From positions 1 to 64,000 of the forward strand of contig CAZAUF010000007.1 of assembly GCA_964488555.1 (NCBI GenBank): a stretch of 64,000 bases of DNA, read 5' to 3'. Of the stretch, positions 33,817 through 42,662 are shown piece by piece (positions within the stretch are counted from its first letter, which is position 1; every line of letters starts with the position of its first letter). Position numbers and translations under genes: made by a program. The notes below the pieces were generated by a model. The model worked only from the letters and a program-made list of their open reading frames with translations. It had not been told where the DNA came from and did no database searches. This DNA is from UBA2112 sp964488555. GTDB taxonomy: Bacteria; Patescibacteriota; Saccharimonadia; Saccharimonadales; Saccharimonadaceae.

Positions 33817-33838
33817 TCATGTTTGTGAACTACTTCAC

Positions 33839-33866
33839 TTGACAACTCCACGGATTTGCATACAAT
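33839..33866 (+). promoter_or_regulatory. topA: Promoter of topA
   Basis: TTGACA (33839-33844), 16-bp spacer, TACAAT (33861-33866). Predicted start about 33874, leaving a leader of about 39 bases. A second -10-like TATATA (33902-33907) lies five bases before the ATG. Confidence 0.65.
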
Positions 33867-33912
33867 TATCCCCTGTGTCATGCTGAAAAGATGGGTGTGG
33901 CTATATAAATAT

Positions 33913-36303
33913 ATGACGAAAAATCTCGTAATAGTAGAGTCTCCAGCAAAAGCGAAAACGATCGAGAAGTATCTCGGTCGTGATTTTCGTGTGCTTTCGA
34001 GCATAGGACATATCCGCAGTATTCCGAAAAAGACAAAGGATGGCAAACCGCCTATAGATATAGAGAATGGTTTTGCTACTCAATACGAAGTCGATTCCGA
34101 GAAAAAGAAAGTTATCACCGAACTGAAAAAAGCCGTCAAAGAAGCCGAACAAGTCTGGCTCGCAACCGATGAAGACCGCGAGGGAGAGGCTATCGCCTGG
34201 CATCTTTGTGAAGTTTTGAAACTCGATCCCCAAAAAACCAACCGCATCGTGTTTCACGAAATCACCAAGAGTGCCATCGAAGAAGCGGTCAAAAATCCGC
34301 GCACCGTGGACATGAATCTTGTCCAAGCGCAACAAGCACGCCAGATTCTGGACCGTATCGTTGGGTTCGAACTGAGTCCCGTCGTCTGGCAAAAAGTACC
34401 TGGCGGCAAGTCCGCTGGCCGCGTGCAGTCACCAGCAGTGCGCCTGCTGGTTGAGCGCGAACGAGAAATAGCCGCGTTTGAAGGCAGCTCTACGTTCAAG
34501 GTCGCGGCGTTGTTCATGCACAAGGGTGAAGAAGTGAAAGCTGAACTGCCACAGCAGTTCAAAACCGAAGAAGAAGCTCTGGATTTTCTCGAAAACCTAA
34601 AAGACGCCGAGTTTACCGTCACGGATATCGAGACCAGCCCTGGCACGCGCAACCCGGCGGCACCGTTCACCACCAGCACGCTACAGCAAACCGCCAACTC
34701 GCGGCTTGGCTTCGGCAGCAAGGCAACCATGGCCAGTGCCCAGAAGCTCTATCAGGCCGGTAAAATCACCTATATGCGTACCGATAGCACCAACCTGTCA
34801 GGTCAGGCTATCGCTGCCGCAAAAGACTATATCACCAGCAAATACGGTGCTGAGTACAGCCAGGTGCGCCAGTTCAAAACCAAATCGTCCGGCGCGCAGG
34901 AAGCTCACGAAGCTATCCGTCCGACCGACATGAGCGTGGAGCAGGGCAGTACAAACGAGTACGACCAAAAGCTCTACGATCTCATCCGCCGTCGCGCACT
35001 GGCCAGCCAGATGTCACCGGCTAAGCTCGAAAAAACGACTATTACGATTGCTATTAGTACCGACAAGAAAATCTTTCAGGCCAAAGGCGAAGTTATTTTG
35101 TTTGATGGCTTTTTGAAGGTTTACGGCACCACCAAGAAAGAGGATGCAATACTACCACCAGTCGCAACCGGCGACACGCTGCAGTTAAGCGAAGTTACTG
35201 CTCGTCAGACTTTTGCTCGTCCGCCAGCTCGCTACACCGAAGGTTCACTGGTCAAAAAACTTGAAGAGCTCGGTATCGGTCGCCCAAGTACTTACGCGAC
35301 GATTATCGACACCATCCAAACACGCGGCTACGTGGTGCGTGGCGAGGGCGAAGGCATAGAACGTGACGTGATTGTGCTCTCGTATACACCGCAGACGAGC
35401 CAGACCGACAACCTTTCTTCGGCCGACTTGACCCCGCTGGAGCGTCAGCGAACAGCACAGGAGGCAGAAGAAATGATTGATGGATCTGGCGTCATGCGGA
35501 CAGTCGTCACCGAAAAAACCGGTGCCGACAAGGGCAAGCTCGTGCCCACGCCCGCCGGGGAACTGATCGCTGACTTTCTGGGCGAGCATTTCGAGCAAGT
35601 CGTCGACTACGACTTTACCGCTCAGGTAGAGGAGCAGTTCGACCAAATCGCCGAAAACAAATTGGCGAGAAACGCCATGCTGACCGCATTCTACACGCCA
35701 TTTCACAAGCTCATCGAGCAGTCAGGTGGCATCGACCGCAGCAAGGTCGGCGCATCGCGCGAAGTTGGCATAGATCCAAAAACCGGCAAACCCATCACGG
35801 CTCGCTTTGGCCGATTCGGCCCCATGCTGCAGCTCGGTGATACCGATGGTGATGAAAAGCCAAAATTCGCGCCGCTGCCAGCTGGTGCCAAAATCGAAAC
35901 TGTCACGCTTGAGCAGGCACTCACGGCCTTTGAGCTGCCGCGTGTCGTGGGTCAAACAGGGGACGGCCAGGATATCAAGGCAAACATCGGACGCTTTGGA
36001 CCATATATCCAAGTAGGCAAGCTGTTTGTCAGCATCAAGCCGGAAGATCCGCACACGATCACACTCGAAAAAGCACTGGAGTTATATGACGCCAAGCTCA
36101 AAGCCGAGGCAGAGAAGAATATCGCCGACTTCGGCGACGGCATCAAAGTCCTCAACGGACGCTTCGGACCGTATATCACTGACGGTACGAAAAACGCCAA
36201 GATTCCTAAAGATACGGATCCGAAATCCATCACGCACGAGCAAGCCAAAAAACTTCTGGAAGAAGCACCAGCCAAGAAGCGTTTCACTCGCCGCAAGAAG
36301 TAA
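33913..36303 (+). CDS. topA: DNA topoisomerase I
   Basis: The start at 33913 gives the canonical N-terminus MTKNLVIVESPAKAKTIEKYLG and 796 residues. The Toprim acidic motif is TDEDREGEAIAWH. The catalytic tyrosine is Tyr287 in GKITYMRTDS. Zinc fingers are absent. The C-terminus has three repeats of the RFGPxxQ/T type (ARFGRFGPMLQLGD, IGRFGPYIQVG, NGRFGPYITDG), the topo_C repeat type also seen in actinobacteria, and a Lys/Arg tail. It relaxes negative supercoils. Confidence 0.96.
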   Translation: MTKNLVIVESPAKAKTIEKYLGRDFRVLSSIGHIRSIPKKTKDGKPPIDIENGFATQYEVDSEKKKVITELKKAVKEAEQVWLATDEDREGEAIAWHLCEVLKLDPQKTNRIVFHEITKSAIEEAVKNPRTVDMNLVQAQQARQILDRIVGFELSPVVWQKVPGGKSAGRVQSPAVRLLVEREREIAAFEGSSTFKVAALFMHKGEEVKAELPQQFKTEEEALDFLENLKDAEFTVTDIETSPGTRNPAAPFTTSTLQQTANSRLGFGSKATMASAQKLYQAGKITYMRTDSTNLSGQAIAAAKDYITSKYGAEYSQVRQFKTKSSGAQEAHEAIRPTDMSVEQGSTNEYDQKLYDLIRRRALASQMSPAKLEKTTITIAISTDKKIFQAKGEVILFDGFLKVYGTTKKEDAILPPVATGDTLQLSEVTARQTFARPPARYTEGSLVKKLEELGIGRPSTYATIIDTIQTRGYVVRGEGEGIERDVIVLSYTPQTSQTDNLSSADLTPLERQRTAQEAEEMIDGSGVMRTVVTEKTGADKGKLVPTPAGELIADFLGEHFEQVVDYDFTAQVEEQFDQIAENKLARNAMLTAFYTPFHKLIEQSGGIDRSKVGASREVGIDPKTGKPITARFGRFGPMLQLGDTDGDEKPKFAPLPAGAKIETVTLEQALTAFELPRVVGQTGDGQDIKANIGRFGPYIQVGKLFVSIKPEDPHTITLEKALELYDAKLKAEAEKNIADFGDGIKVLNGRFGPYITDGTKNAKIPKDTDPKSITHEQAKKLLEEAPAKKRFTRRKK

Positions 36304-36393
36304 ATGATACATTGACTGTATTTACTTAATATTGTAGAGTATTTCTAGTGGCATTTCGTGGAAAGTCTCCGAAATCTCGAAAGAGGAGTCGCC

Positions 36394-36684
36394 ATGAATG
36401 AGGTCTACGTCCTTCAGCACATAAAGGGCACGATTCACGCAATCACTGCCGACAAAAGCGTCGCTGACCAGTGGGATGCCGAGATCAACAAAGACTACGG
36501 ACTGGGCGGCTACCATGGTCCTCAGTACACAGTTGAGCCGTGGTCCTTGGCAACGACGCTCCAGGAGGCTCTCAACGGCAGCAAGCGACACGCAGCTGAA
36601 GTTGAGGCGCGTCGTCACCTGAAAGATTTTGACGGTCTTTCGGACGAAGCACGAGCCATCGTTCTTGCGCGTCAAGCCAAGTAG
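36394..36684 (+). CDS. Small protein of unknown function
   Basis: The start at 36394 follows AGAGGAG by 6 bases; an upstream in-frame ATG at 36358 has no ribosome site. This 96-residue soluble protein has helical C-terminal repeats rich in Ala/Arg. No family recognised. It is followed by a terminator whose 3' arm is nearly identical to the one after the next small gene. Confidence 0.68.
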   Translation: MNEVYVLQHIKGTIHAITADKSVADQWDAEINKDYGLGGYHGPQYTVEPWSLATTLQEALNGSKRHAAEVEARRHLKDFDGLSDEARAIVLARQAK

Positions 36685-36701
36685 AATACGTACCGCTCAC
36701 G

Positions 36702-36760
36702 AGAACCGCCTCGCAGTTCGCCATCTGGCTGACTCGGCGTCGTCCTCGGGGCGGTTTTCA
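36702..36760 (+). terminator. Terminator, copy 1 of a similar pair
   Basis: AACCGCC (36704-36710) pairs with GGCGGTT (36750-36756), followed by TTC. The 3' arm CTCGGGGCGGTTTTC recurs almost unchanged at about 37197-37212. Confidence 0.65.
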
Positions 36761-36811
36761 ATTGTTATACCTTGTTCTTCACGATTCCAAAGCGGTTCGT
36801 TTATTTTTATA

Positions 36812-36839
36812 TTGACTTTATTGAAATTAAGACTAATAT
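36812..36839 (+). promoter_or_regulatory. Promoter of the 58-aa membrane protein
   Basis: TTGACT (36812-36817), 16-bp spacer, TAATAT (36834-36839). The leader folds into GCTCC/GGAGC and CTCC-gaag-GGAG hairpins, the latter overlapping the GGGAGGGGG ribosome site. Confidence 0.65.
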
Positions 36840-36895
36840 TATCTTACTGGCTCCTATCCAAGGAGCTCGAATCTCCGAAGGGAGGGGGTGAAAAA

Positions 36896-37072
36896 ATGAA
36901 GGAACTCGGATTGGTCGTCGGCTTGCTGCTGCTCGTCGTTGGGCTCTGCGTCCTGGTGCCGGTCGGCGTGACCGTGGTCACCACGGCCGCGTTCTCGGCG
37001 CTGTGGAGCTGGAGCGTGCTCGCCGGTGCCGTGAGTGCCGTGGTCGGAGCGGGGGTTCTCGTCCGCAGCTGA
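36896..37072 (+). CDS. 58-residue two-helix membrane protein
   Basis: GGGAGGGGGTG lies before the ATG at 36896. The peptide is almost entirely hydrophobic: helix 1 about 4-22 (LGLVVGLLLLVVGLCVLV), helix 2 about 30-55, with only a final Arg-Ser polar. Size and make-up recall small hydrophobic peptides such as pore-forming toxins, bacteriocin precursors or membrane-complex subunits. None can be chosen on this evidence. It has its own promoter and terminator. Confidence 0.6.
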   Translation: MKELGLVVGLLLLVVGLCVLVPVGVTVVTTAAFSALWSWSVLAGAVSAVVGAGVLVRS

Positions 37073-37158
37073 TCATCGCGACTTCAATGAACTGAGGCTG
37101 TCGAAAGTCAACCGATACTCCGACAACCTATCTTCACCTACAACTACATACCGTCCTA

Positions 37159-37212
37159 GAGGAGAAACCGTCTCGAGATCCATCTCGACGATGCTCCTCG
37201 GGGCGGTTTTTC
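37159..37212 (+). terminator. Terminator, copy 2 of a similar pair
   Basis: AAACCG (37165-37170) pairs with CGGTTTTT in CTCGGGGCGGTTTTTC. GGAG/CTCC and CGAG/CTCG pairs fill the stem. The 3' arm copies that of 36702-36760. Confidence 0.65.
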
Positions 37213-37382
37213 ATTTGTCTCTTCGTAAGTGCTTGTATCAAATCGTCATAATACACACATCATACTATTTTGGTGTTTTTTCTAGTTATCCACAAAATAA
37301 TAGGGGAGAATGAAAAGTCCGAAAACATTCTTTACTAACCGCGTCTATTTCATGCTATAATCGACAAAAGTGAGAAAAACGT

Positions 37383-37411
37383 TTGACATTATAAAAGATA
37401 TGTTTTATAGT
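37383..37411 (+). promoter_or_regulatory. Strong promoter of the sigma-4/HARE gene
   Basis: TTGACA (37383-37388), 17-bp spacer, TATAGT (37406-37411). A DnaA-box-like sequence overlaps the last bases of the -10, where a bound protein could block initiation. Confidence 0.75.
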
Positions 37412-37475
37412 GGATAACAAGAATACAATATATATTTAACCCTATAACTGAGGTGAGGCAGAGAGGACTACCAAA

Positions 37476-38540
37476 ATGAGCCAGGCTCCTAGCAAAACTA
37501 CCGCTGAAGCGACTTCGGTCGACATCAACAATGCCATCGAAGCGATTCTCGGTGCCGTAGAGCAGGAACGTGAACGCGAAATTATAACACGACGTTTCGG
37601 TCTGTACGATCGCAAGGAGACTTTGGAACAAATCGGTGAGCTGCTTGGTATCACTCGTGAGCGTGTCCGCCAACTGGAAAAAGCAATCCTCATACGTCTG
37701 AAAATTGCCGGTGAAGAAGGTAAAATTCCTGCTGTTCAAGAGGTTGAAAAAGCAATCATACGCGAACTCAGCGAAATGGGTCGCCTGGCTACCGTTGCCG
37801 ATCTGACCGACGTTCTCACCCCTGGCGATTCTACACCACTTACTCGTGCTCGCGTAGCATTTGCAGCTGCCCTGGCACCAAAATTGACTGTCGTCGACGA
37901 AAACGACAACTACAAAGCAGCTGTTGCTATAGCCGAATATGGCAATGAAAAGCAAGTTCGTGAAAAAGTCGACAAGGTTGTCTCTGCTGTTAAAAAACAC
38001 GGTGAGCCCCTGACAATTGATCAGCTTCACGAGCAACTCAGCTTTGAACACCCGTCGCACGTCCGTGCACTCGCCACTGTCAGTAAGCACCTTGCAAACC
38101 TCAAGGATATGTGGGGTCTCAACAAATGGCCAACCGTCAACCCTAAGAACATCCGTGACAAGATTTACGTTATCCTGGCTGAGCATGGCAAGCCGATGCA
38201 CTTTTCCGAGATTGCTTCTTCAATCAAAAACAGCAACTTCAGCCGCAAGAACGTCACGACCCAGGCTATTCACAACGAGCTTATCAAAGACAAGCGTTTT
38301 GTTCTGATCGGTCGTGGCATCTATGCTCTCGACAGCTGGGGCTACAGCAAGGGTACCGTTGCTGATACCATCGCAGACATCCTGCGCAAGAGCAGCGACC
38401 CACTACACCGTGACGAAATCGTCAAACGCGTACTGAAAAGCCGTCAGGTCAAAGAGACAACTATCCTGCTCAACCTGCAGAGCAAGCCGCAGTTCAAACG
38501 TGTCGCAAAAGCTACTTACGCACTAGCAGAAGATAAATAA
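37476..38540 (+). CDS. Sigma-70 region 4 plus HARE-HTH protein (RNA polymerase delta-like)
   Basis: Residues about 20-75 match sigma region 4: EREREIITRRFGLYDRKETLEQIGELLGITRERVRQLEKAIL, the -35-recognition helix-turn-helix. No sigma region 2 is present. The C-terminal half contains HARE-HTH/RpoE-delta-like winged helices (RDKIYVILAEHGKPMHFSEIASSI and FVLIGRGIYALDSWG), and a second related copy follows (GTVADTIADIL to ATYALAE). The 354-residue protein probably acts at RNA polymerase rather than as a full sigma factor. GAGAGGAC precedes the ATG. Confidence 0.8.
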   Translation: MSQAPSKTTAEATSVDINNAIEAILGAVEQEREREIITRRFGLYDRKETLEQIGELLGITRERVRQLEKAILIRLKIAGEEGKIPAVQEVEKAIIRELSEMGRLATVADLTDVLTPGDSTPLTRARVAFAAALAPKLTVVDENDNYKAAVAIAEYGNEKQVREKVDKVVSAVKKHGEPLTIDQLHEQLSFEHPSHVRALATVSKHLANLKDMWGLNKWPTVNPKNIRDKIYVILAEHGKPMHFSEIASSIKNSNFSRKNVTTQAIHNELIKDKRFVLIGRGIYALDSWGYSKGTVADTIADILRKSSDPLHRDEIVKRVLKSRQVKETTILLNLQSKPQFKRVAKATYALAEDK

Positions 38541-38554
38541 TAGAGCACTTCAAT

Positions 38555-38594
38555 AAAATATGCACGATTCCAAATCGTGCATATTTTATTTTTT
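38555..38594. terminator. Rho-independent terminator
   Basis: AAAATATGCACGATT (38555-38569) pairs with AATCGTGCATATTTT (38573-38587), a 15-bp perfect stem followed by ATTTTTT. Confidence 0.9.
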
Positions 38595-38672
38595 ATGGTA
38601 TAATATAAATATTGTCTCCTGCGCCTTATCCTTGCATACAGAGAGGAGAGGTGGGACAATAGGAACGTACTT

Positions 38673-41600
38673 ATGGAAATAATTTCGTGGATAATCGGAC
38701 TACTGTTGTCGTGGTATGTTTGGCTGCCTACCGTAATCATTCTCGGCTACCTCACTTGGCGTAACTACCAGAAAATCGACGCGGTCAAGGCCATCGAGAG
38801 CACTTTGCTCGTTCTTGAAATTCCAAAAGCAAACGACAAACAGGAGCTTGCCGCCGAGCAACTATTTGCGAGTCTTCACGGTATCCTTCGCGACAAAGAT
38901 GAGCTCAAGCAGACCGGTGGTATCCAGGAGCACCTCAGTTTCGAAATCGCTAGTGTTAGCGGGCAAATTCGCTTTTACGTATGGGTACCTACAACGCTAC
39001 GTAGCTTCGTGGAGGGACAGATATATGCTCAATACCCAAGCGTTCAAATTCACGAAGCTGACGAGGATTATGTAGCACACGAACGCAACCACAGCGTAGT
39101 CTATACAAGCGAAATCGCACTGACTGATAGCGAATTTCTCCCTATAAAGACCTTTCAGAGTTTCGAAGTTGACCCTCTTGCCGGTATCACCGGCACGCTG
39201 GCCAAGCTTGAAACGACAGGTGAGGAGATATGGATCCAAGTGCTCATACGACCAATCGCCGATGACTGGCACAAAGCGACAGCTAGCTGGGTCAAGCGCG
39301 TCAAGTCGGGTGGGGGAGCCTTCGGATTTCTCTCCGACGGCAAGGGTTTCGATGCTAAATGGCTACTTGGTGCCTTGGAGGCACTCTGGCGTCCACCGGA
39401 AATCGGAGCAGGCGGACAAGCCGCAGCACCGGAGCTGTCCGAACGCGACAAGACTCGTATCGCCGAGGCAGAGAAGAAGGCGACGAAACTGGGCTATCAG
39501 GTAAAAATTCGCATGGCGTACCTAGGCGAGAGCCAGACAAATGCCAAGCTGCAGATGCAAGCGATCGTCGGTACATTCAAACAGTTCAACAGTACAAACC
39601 TCAACGGTTTTAAAATGGCAAACCCCAGTTTTCGCAAAGAAGATCTGGAAAAGTACCGCGCCAGGCTCTTCACCGACAAAGGTTTCTTGCTCAATATCGA
39701 AGAGGTGGCTAGTGTCTTTCACTTGCCGCACACCAATGTGGAGACGCCAAATATCGTCTGGGCATCGACCAAGACTGCCGAACCCCCAGCCAAGCTGCCA
39801 ATTATCACGGGTAACGATGCGATCGATGCCAATATCAGCGCGTTCGGTTTGACGAACTTCCGTGGCATTAACCATCAGTTCGGCATGCTGCGCTACGATC
39901 GCTCACGTCATGTCTATATCATCGGTCAGACCGGAGCAGGTAAGTCGGGTACGCTTGAATTGTTTGCTCTCTCCGACATCTTTCATAATCAAGGTTATGC
40001 CATCATCGACCCGCACGGCGATTTCGCTATCAACAACATGCGGTTCATCCCGCCATCCAGGATCAAAGACGTCGTATACTTCAACCCCGCCGATACCGCA
40101 CACCCCTTAGGATTCAATCCGCTTGAAGTCATCGACCCGAACATGAAGAGCAACATCAGCTCTGAAGTTATTGGCGTGCTGGAGCGTATGTTTAGCAATA
40201 GTTGGGGTCCGCGTCTGGAGTATATTTTGCGCTATACTATTCTCGCACTGCTTGATCGACCAGAAGCGACCATGCTCGATATCACCCGCATGCTGACCGA
40301 CAAAAAATTCCGCAAAGAAACGCTCTCGTACTGTAGAGACACTGTCGTGCTACAGTTTTGGAACATAGAGTTCAATAGCTGGACAGAGAAGTTCCAAGCA
40401 GAAGCTATCGCACCGATTCTCAACAAGGTAGGAGCTTTTACGGCCAATCCGATTATTCGTAATATCATTGGTCAGCCAAAGTCTACCTTCAACATTCGCG
40501 AGATGATGGACGAAGGTAAAATCCTCATCGTCAACCTATCCAAAGGTCTGCTTGGTGAAGACAACTCTAGTGTACTCGGTGCATTCTTGGTAACCAAGAT
40601 TCAGCTGGCTGCCATGAGTCGCAGTGACATTCCCGATATCAAGGACCGTCGGCCATTTTATCTCTACGTGGACGAGTTTCAGAACTTCGCCACCGATTCG
40701 TTCGCAACGATTCTGTCCGAAGCACGTAAGTACGGCCTGAATCTGACTGTTGCCAACCAATATATTTCTCAGATGAGCGATACCGTACGCGGTGCGGTGT
40801 TCGGTAACGTCGGCACCATGATCAGCTTTCGTGTCTCGGCCGATGACGCGCCTATTCTCGCCAAGCAGTTCGAACCACAATTCGAAGCCAATGACCTCTT
40901 GCAGATGCACAACCGTAACTTCATCATCAATATGGTGATCAACGGCGAAAAAGCACCTGCCTTCAGTGCACGCACATTGCAACTTCCGCCACCACAGACC
41001 GACAATACCGCGGCTATCATTGAGCACACGCGAGCCAACTATAGTCAGAGTAGGGAAGCTGTCGAAAAAGCAATCAACGACCTTATCCAACCACCTGACA
41101 ATCTGCAGCGTAAAGGACCGGGCAATCCAGGGTTTAAGCCGACTCCCCATCCCAATGATGCGCAAGCACTGGAGTCGGCTGCACAGGCTAAGAAATGGCC
41201 TATTGATAGTGGCGCGAAACCTGCAGCTCCACCGAAGTCAACTGGGCCAAAGGAGCCAAATAAACCCAAACTCATCATCGAGACACCCGAGGGCGAGGCC
41301 GCACTTGATACTGCTAAATTGAAGCCAGAAGAAGGCAAGAAAGCAACGGTCGAGCAAAAACCGGAAAATGAACCACCGGCAAAGAAGAAGCGTAGCCGCA
41401 GTCGTCGCAAGAAAAAGTCTCCTACTGACAACGACGCACCCGCTGCAAACTCCGCGCAAGCTCGAGAAGGAGAGAAGGAAAAGCCTGCCGAAAAGAAGGA
41501 GTCAGTAAAATCCGACGACAAGCCAGTCGAGTCCGTTCAATCATCCAAAAAAGCAGAAACTATAGACGAGAAACCTGTGCCAACGCAAAAGGACGACAGC

Positions 41601-41777
41601 ACACTGAAGGTTCGTCGCACCACAGCACCATCGGCAGCTCCAGCTACCCCGAAGCAAGAAAAGGTATCTGCCACACCTTCAGCAAAGTCCGACCCTACGC
41701 CCGCAGCACCACATGAATCGCAGCCGAAGCCTAAGCAGCGCGATGATGACACGATGGGCCTTCTAAAAGTACGCTAA
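38673..41777 (+). CDS. VirB4/VirD4-like (HerA-FtsK superfamily) membrane-anchored ATPase with basic tail
   Basis: This 1034-residue protein has an N-terminal membrane helix (about 3-30) and a poorly conserved 350-residue region. A P-loop ATPase follows: Walker A GQTGAGKSG near 417-425 and Walker B in YLYVDEFQNF, with RKYGLNLTVANQYISQM typical of conjugation coupling ATPases. The last 200 residues are low-complexity, Pro/Lys/Ala-rich, with a KKKRSRSRRKKK patch. Relatives move DNA or protein through type IV secretion or pilus machines. No other such gene is in this window. TATAAT at 38599-38604 is the likely -10. Confidence 0.83.
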   Translation: MEIISWIIGLLLSWYVWLPTVIILGYLTWRNYQKIDAVKAIESTLLVLEIPKANDKQELAAEQLFASLHGILRDKDELKQTGGIQEHLSFEIASVSGQIRFYVWVPTTLRSFVEGQIYAQYPSVQIHEADEDYVAHERNHSVVYTSEIALTDSEFLPIKTFQSFEVDPLAGITGTLAKLETTGEEIWIQVLIRPIADDWHKATASWVKRVKSGGGAFGFLSDGKGFDAKWLLGALEALWRPPEIGAGGQAAAPELSERDKTRIAEAEKKATKLGYQVKIRMAYLGESQTNAKLQMQAIVGTFKQFNSTNLNGFKMANPSFRKEDLEKYRARLFTDKGFLLNIEEVASVFHLPHTNVETPNIVWASTKTAEPPAKLPIITGNDAIDANISAFGLTNFRGINHQFGMLRYDRSRHVYIIGQTGAGKSGTLELFALSDIFHNQGYAIIDPHGDFAINNMRFIPPSRIKDVVYFNPADTAHPLGFNPLEVIDPNMKSNISSEVIGVLERMFSNSWGPRLEYILRYTILALLDRPEATMLDITRMLTDKKFRKETLSYCRDTVVLQFWNIEFNSWTEKFQAEAIAPILNKVGAFTANPIIRNIIGQPKSTFNIREMMDEGKILIVNLSKGLLGEDNSSVLGAFLVTKIQLAAMSRSDIPDIKDRRPFYLYVDEFQNFATDSFATILSEARKYGLNLTVANQYISQMSDTVRGAVFGNVGTMISFRVSADDAPILAKQFEPQFEANDLLQMHNRNFIINMVINGEKAPAFSARTLQLPPPQTDNTAAIIEHTRANYSQSREAVEKAINDLIQPPDNLQRKGPGNPGFKPTPHPNDAQALESAAQAKKWPIDSGAKPAAPPKSTGPKEPNKPKLIIETPEGEAALDTAKLKPEEGKKATVEQKPENEPPAKKKRSRSRRKKKSPTDNDAPAANSAQAREGEKEKPAEKKESVKSDDKPVESVQSSKKAETIDEKPVPTQKDDSTLKVRRTTAPSAAPATPKQEKVSATPSAKSDPTPAAPHESQPKPKQRDDDTMGLLKVR

Positions 41778-41876
41778 GGCCCGGAAACAACCCACAGTGC
41801 AAAATGAATACTCTTCGCTCAGATAGAAGTAGCACGCTTGCTATGCAATGAATCATCTGAAATACCACCAAACAAT

Positions 41877-41896
41877 ATATAGAACAAAAATAGAAC
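41877..41896. repeat. 20-bp direct repeat, left copy
   Basis: The sequence ATATAGAACAAAAATAGAAC is identical to 42600-42619. It contains GAAC-N7-GAAC. Confidence 0.8.
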
Positions 41897-41911
41897 AAGA
41901 CTTATCGGTAA

Positions 41912-41948
41912 AACAGGGGTGAATTGAGGAATTACCTCTGTTATTTTT
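41912..41948 (+). terminator. Terminator after the VirB4/VirD4-like gene
   Basis: AACAGGGGT (41912-41920) pairs with ACCTCTGTT (41934-41942, one G-T pair), with an AATT/AATT extension, followed by ATTTTTA. Confidence 0.7.
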
Positions 41949-42599
41949 ACTGGTACTATTGCTAATTACCCCTGTTGACCCCTGTTATAGACAGAAACGA
42001 TTACACAGATCGAAATATGGGTCATAGCATATACAAGTGCGTCGATATCTACAAGTTGGAGAAACGATGTCTGCATGAGCAGGCGAGTGAACAAACTTGA
42101 AGCTAAACTCGAGAAATAAAGTCACCAGGCGACAAAAGTATAATAAATCGATTCAAATTCCATACATAGATTTAACGTCGCACAATATACCTTTTGCGAC
42201 ATTAAATATACAAACATAGGATGATAAAGCATACGTCTATGTAGAGTATCAATAGGGGGGTCTAGCGGTATTGATGCATCATGTCGTACTTTCATGGTGC
42301 ACGCTTGTGCTTTTATAGTTCCACTCGATGTCACACTACGTCTTACACTGATGTTTGAAGGAGTTCACGAAAACCACGTTCATATGTCGCATTTCACAAC
42401 ACCCCGCACGGTCAGCACTGTTTGACTTTTCTGAGAATGATTTGACATATATTGTTTTTCCACAGTTTTATATATTTATTTCCAGTAGAATCTTTGTTCT
42501 CTTTTCCTTCCCTTTCTCCCCTGCCTTCTTACCTATTATTTGATTTTTGTGAAATATGATATTTTAATATAGTTTTTTGTGAACGCGTATTTCGTTCTA

Positions 42600-42619
42600 A
42601 TATAGAACAAAAATAGAAC
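42600..42619. repeat. 20-bp direct repeat, right copy with adjoining inverted half-site
   Basis: Exact copy of 41877-41896. Immediately to its left GTTCTA makes GTTC-N7-GAAC-N7-GAAC, three half-sites 11 bp apart, resembling an operator. GTTC-N7-GTTC is the box type bound by alphaproteobacterial LexA; whether any LexA acts here is unknown. Confidence 0.75.
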
Positions 42620-42662
42620 TAAAGGAGAGGAGTGAAGAGAGTGGCTTTTTCTTTTCGATCTT

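Larger units (their letters stand above)
37073..37475 (+). other. Intergenic region with terminator, two promoters and DnaA-box-like sites
   Basis: This 403-base stretch holds no gene. From left: the terminator at 37159-37212; an AT-rich part with a perfect DnaA box TTATCCACA (37286-37294); an extended -10 TGCTATAAT near 37352; a strong promoter (37383-37411); and AGTGGATAA (37409-37417), a DnaA-box match with one difference, overlapping that promoter's start. It controls the sigma-like gene at 37476. Confidence 0.6.
41778..42662. other. AT-rich spacer between convergent genes
   Basis: These 885 bases hold no convincing gene on either strand. They contain a terminator (41912-41948) and two further ACCCCTGTT copies able to pair with its 5' arm. 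There is an imperfect dyad TTAACGTCGCA/TGCGACATTAA (about 42171-42205) and a 20-bp exact direct repeat at both ends (41877-41896 and 42600-42619). The right third is very T-rich and includes TTTTCCACA. It may be an old insertion site or a recombination or regulatory region. Confidence 0.55.

Noticed and set aside
37230..37440. Replication origin, because of a perfect DnaA box, a second near-box and AT-rich DNA
   Set aside because: Only two boxes, no dnaA or dnaN nearby, and a promoter explains the AT-rich part. Base-composition skew over the whole genome would be needed.
42122..42543. Short frames in the spacer before ftsQ
   Set aside because: Low-complexity, no ribosome site or promoter at leaderless distance, and no family resemblance.
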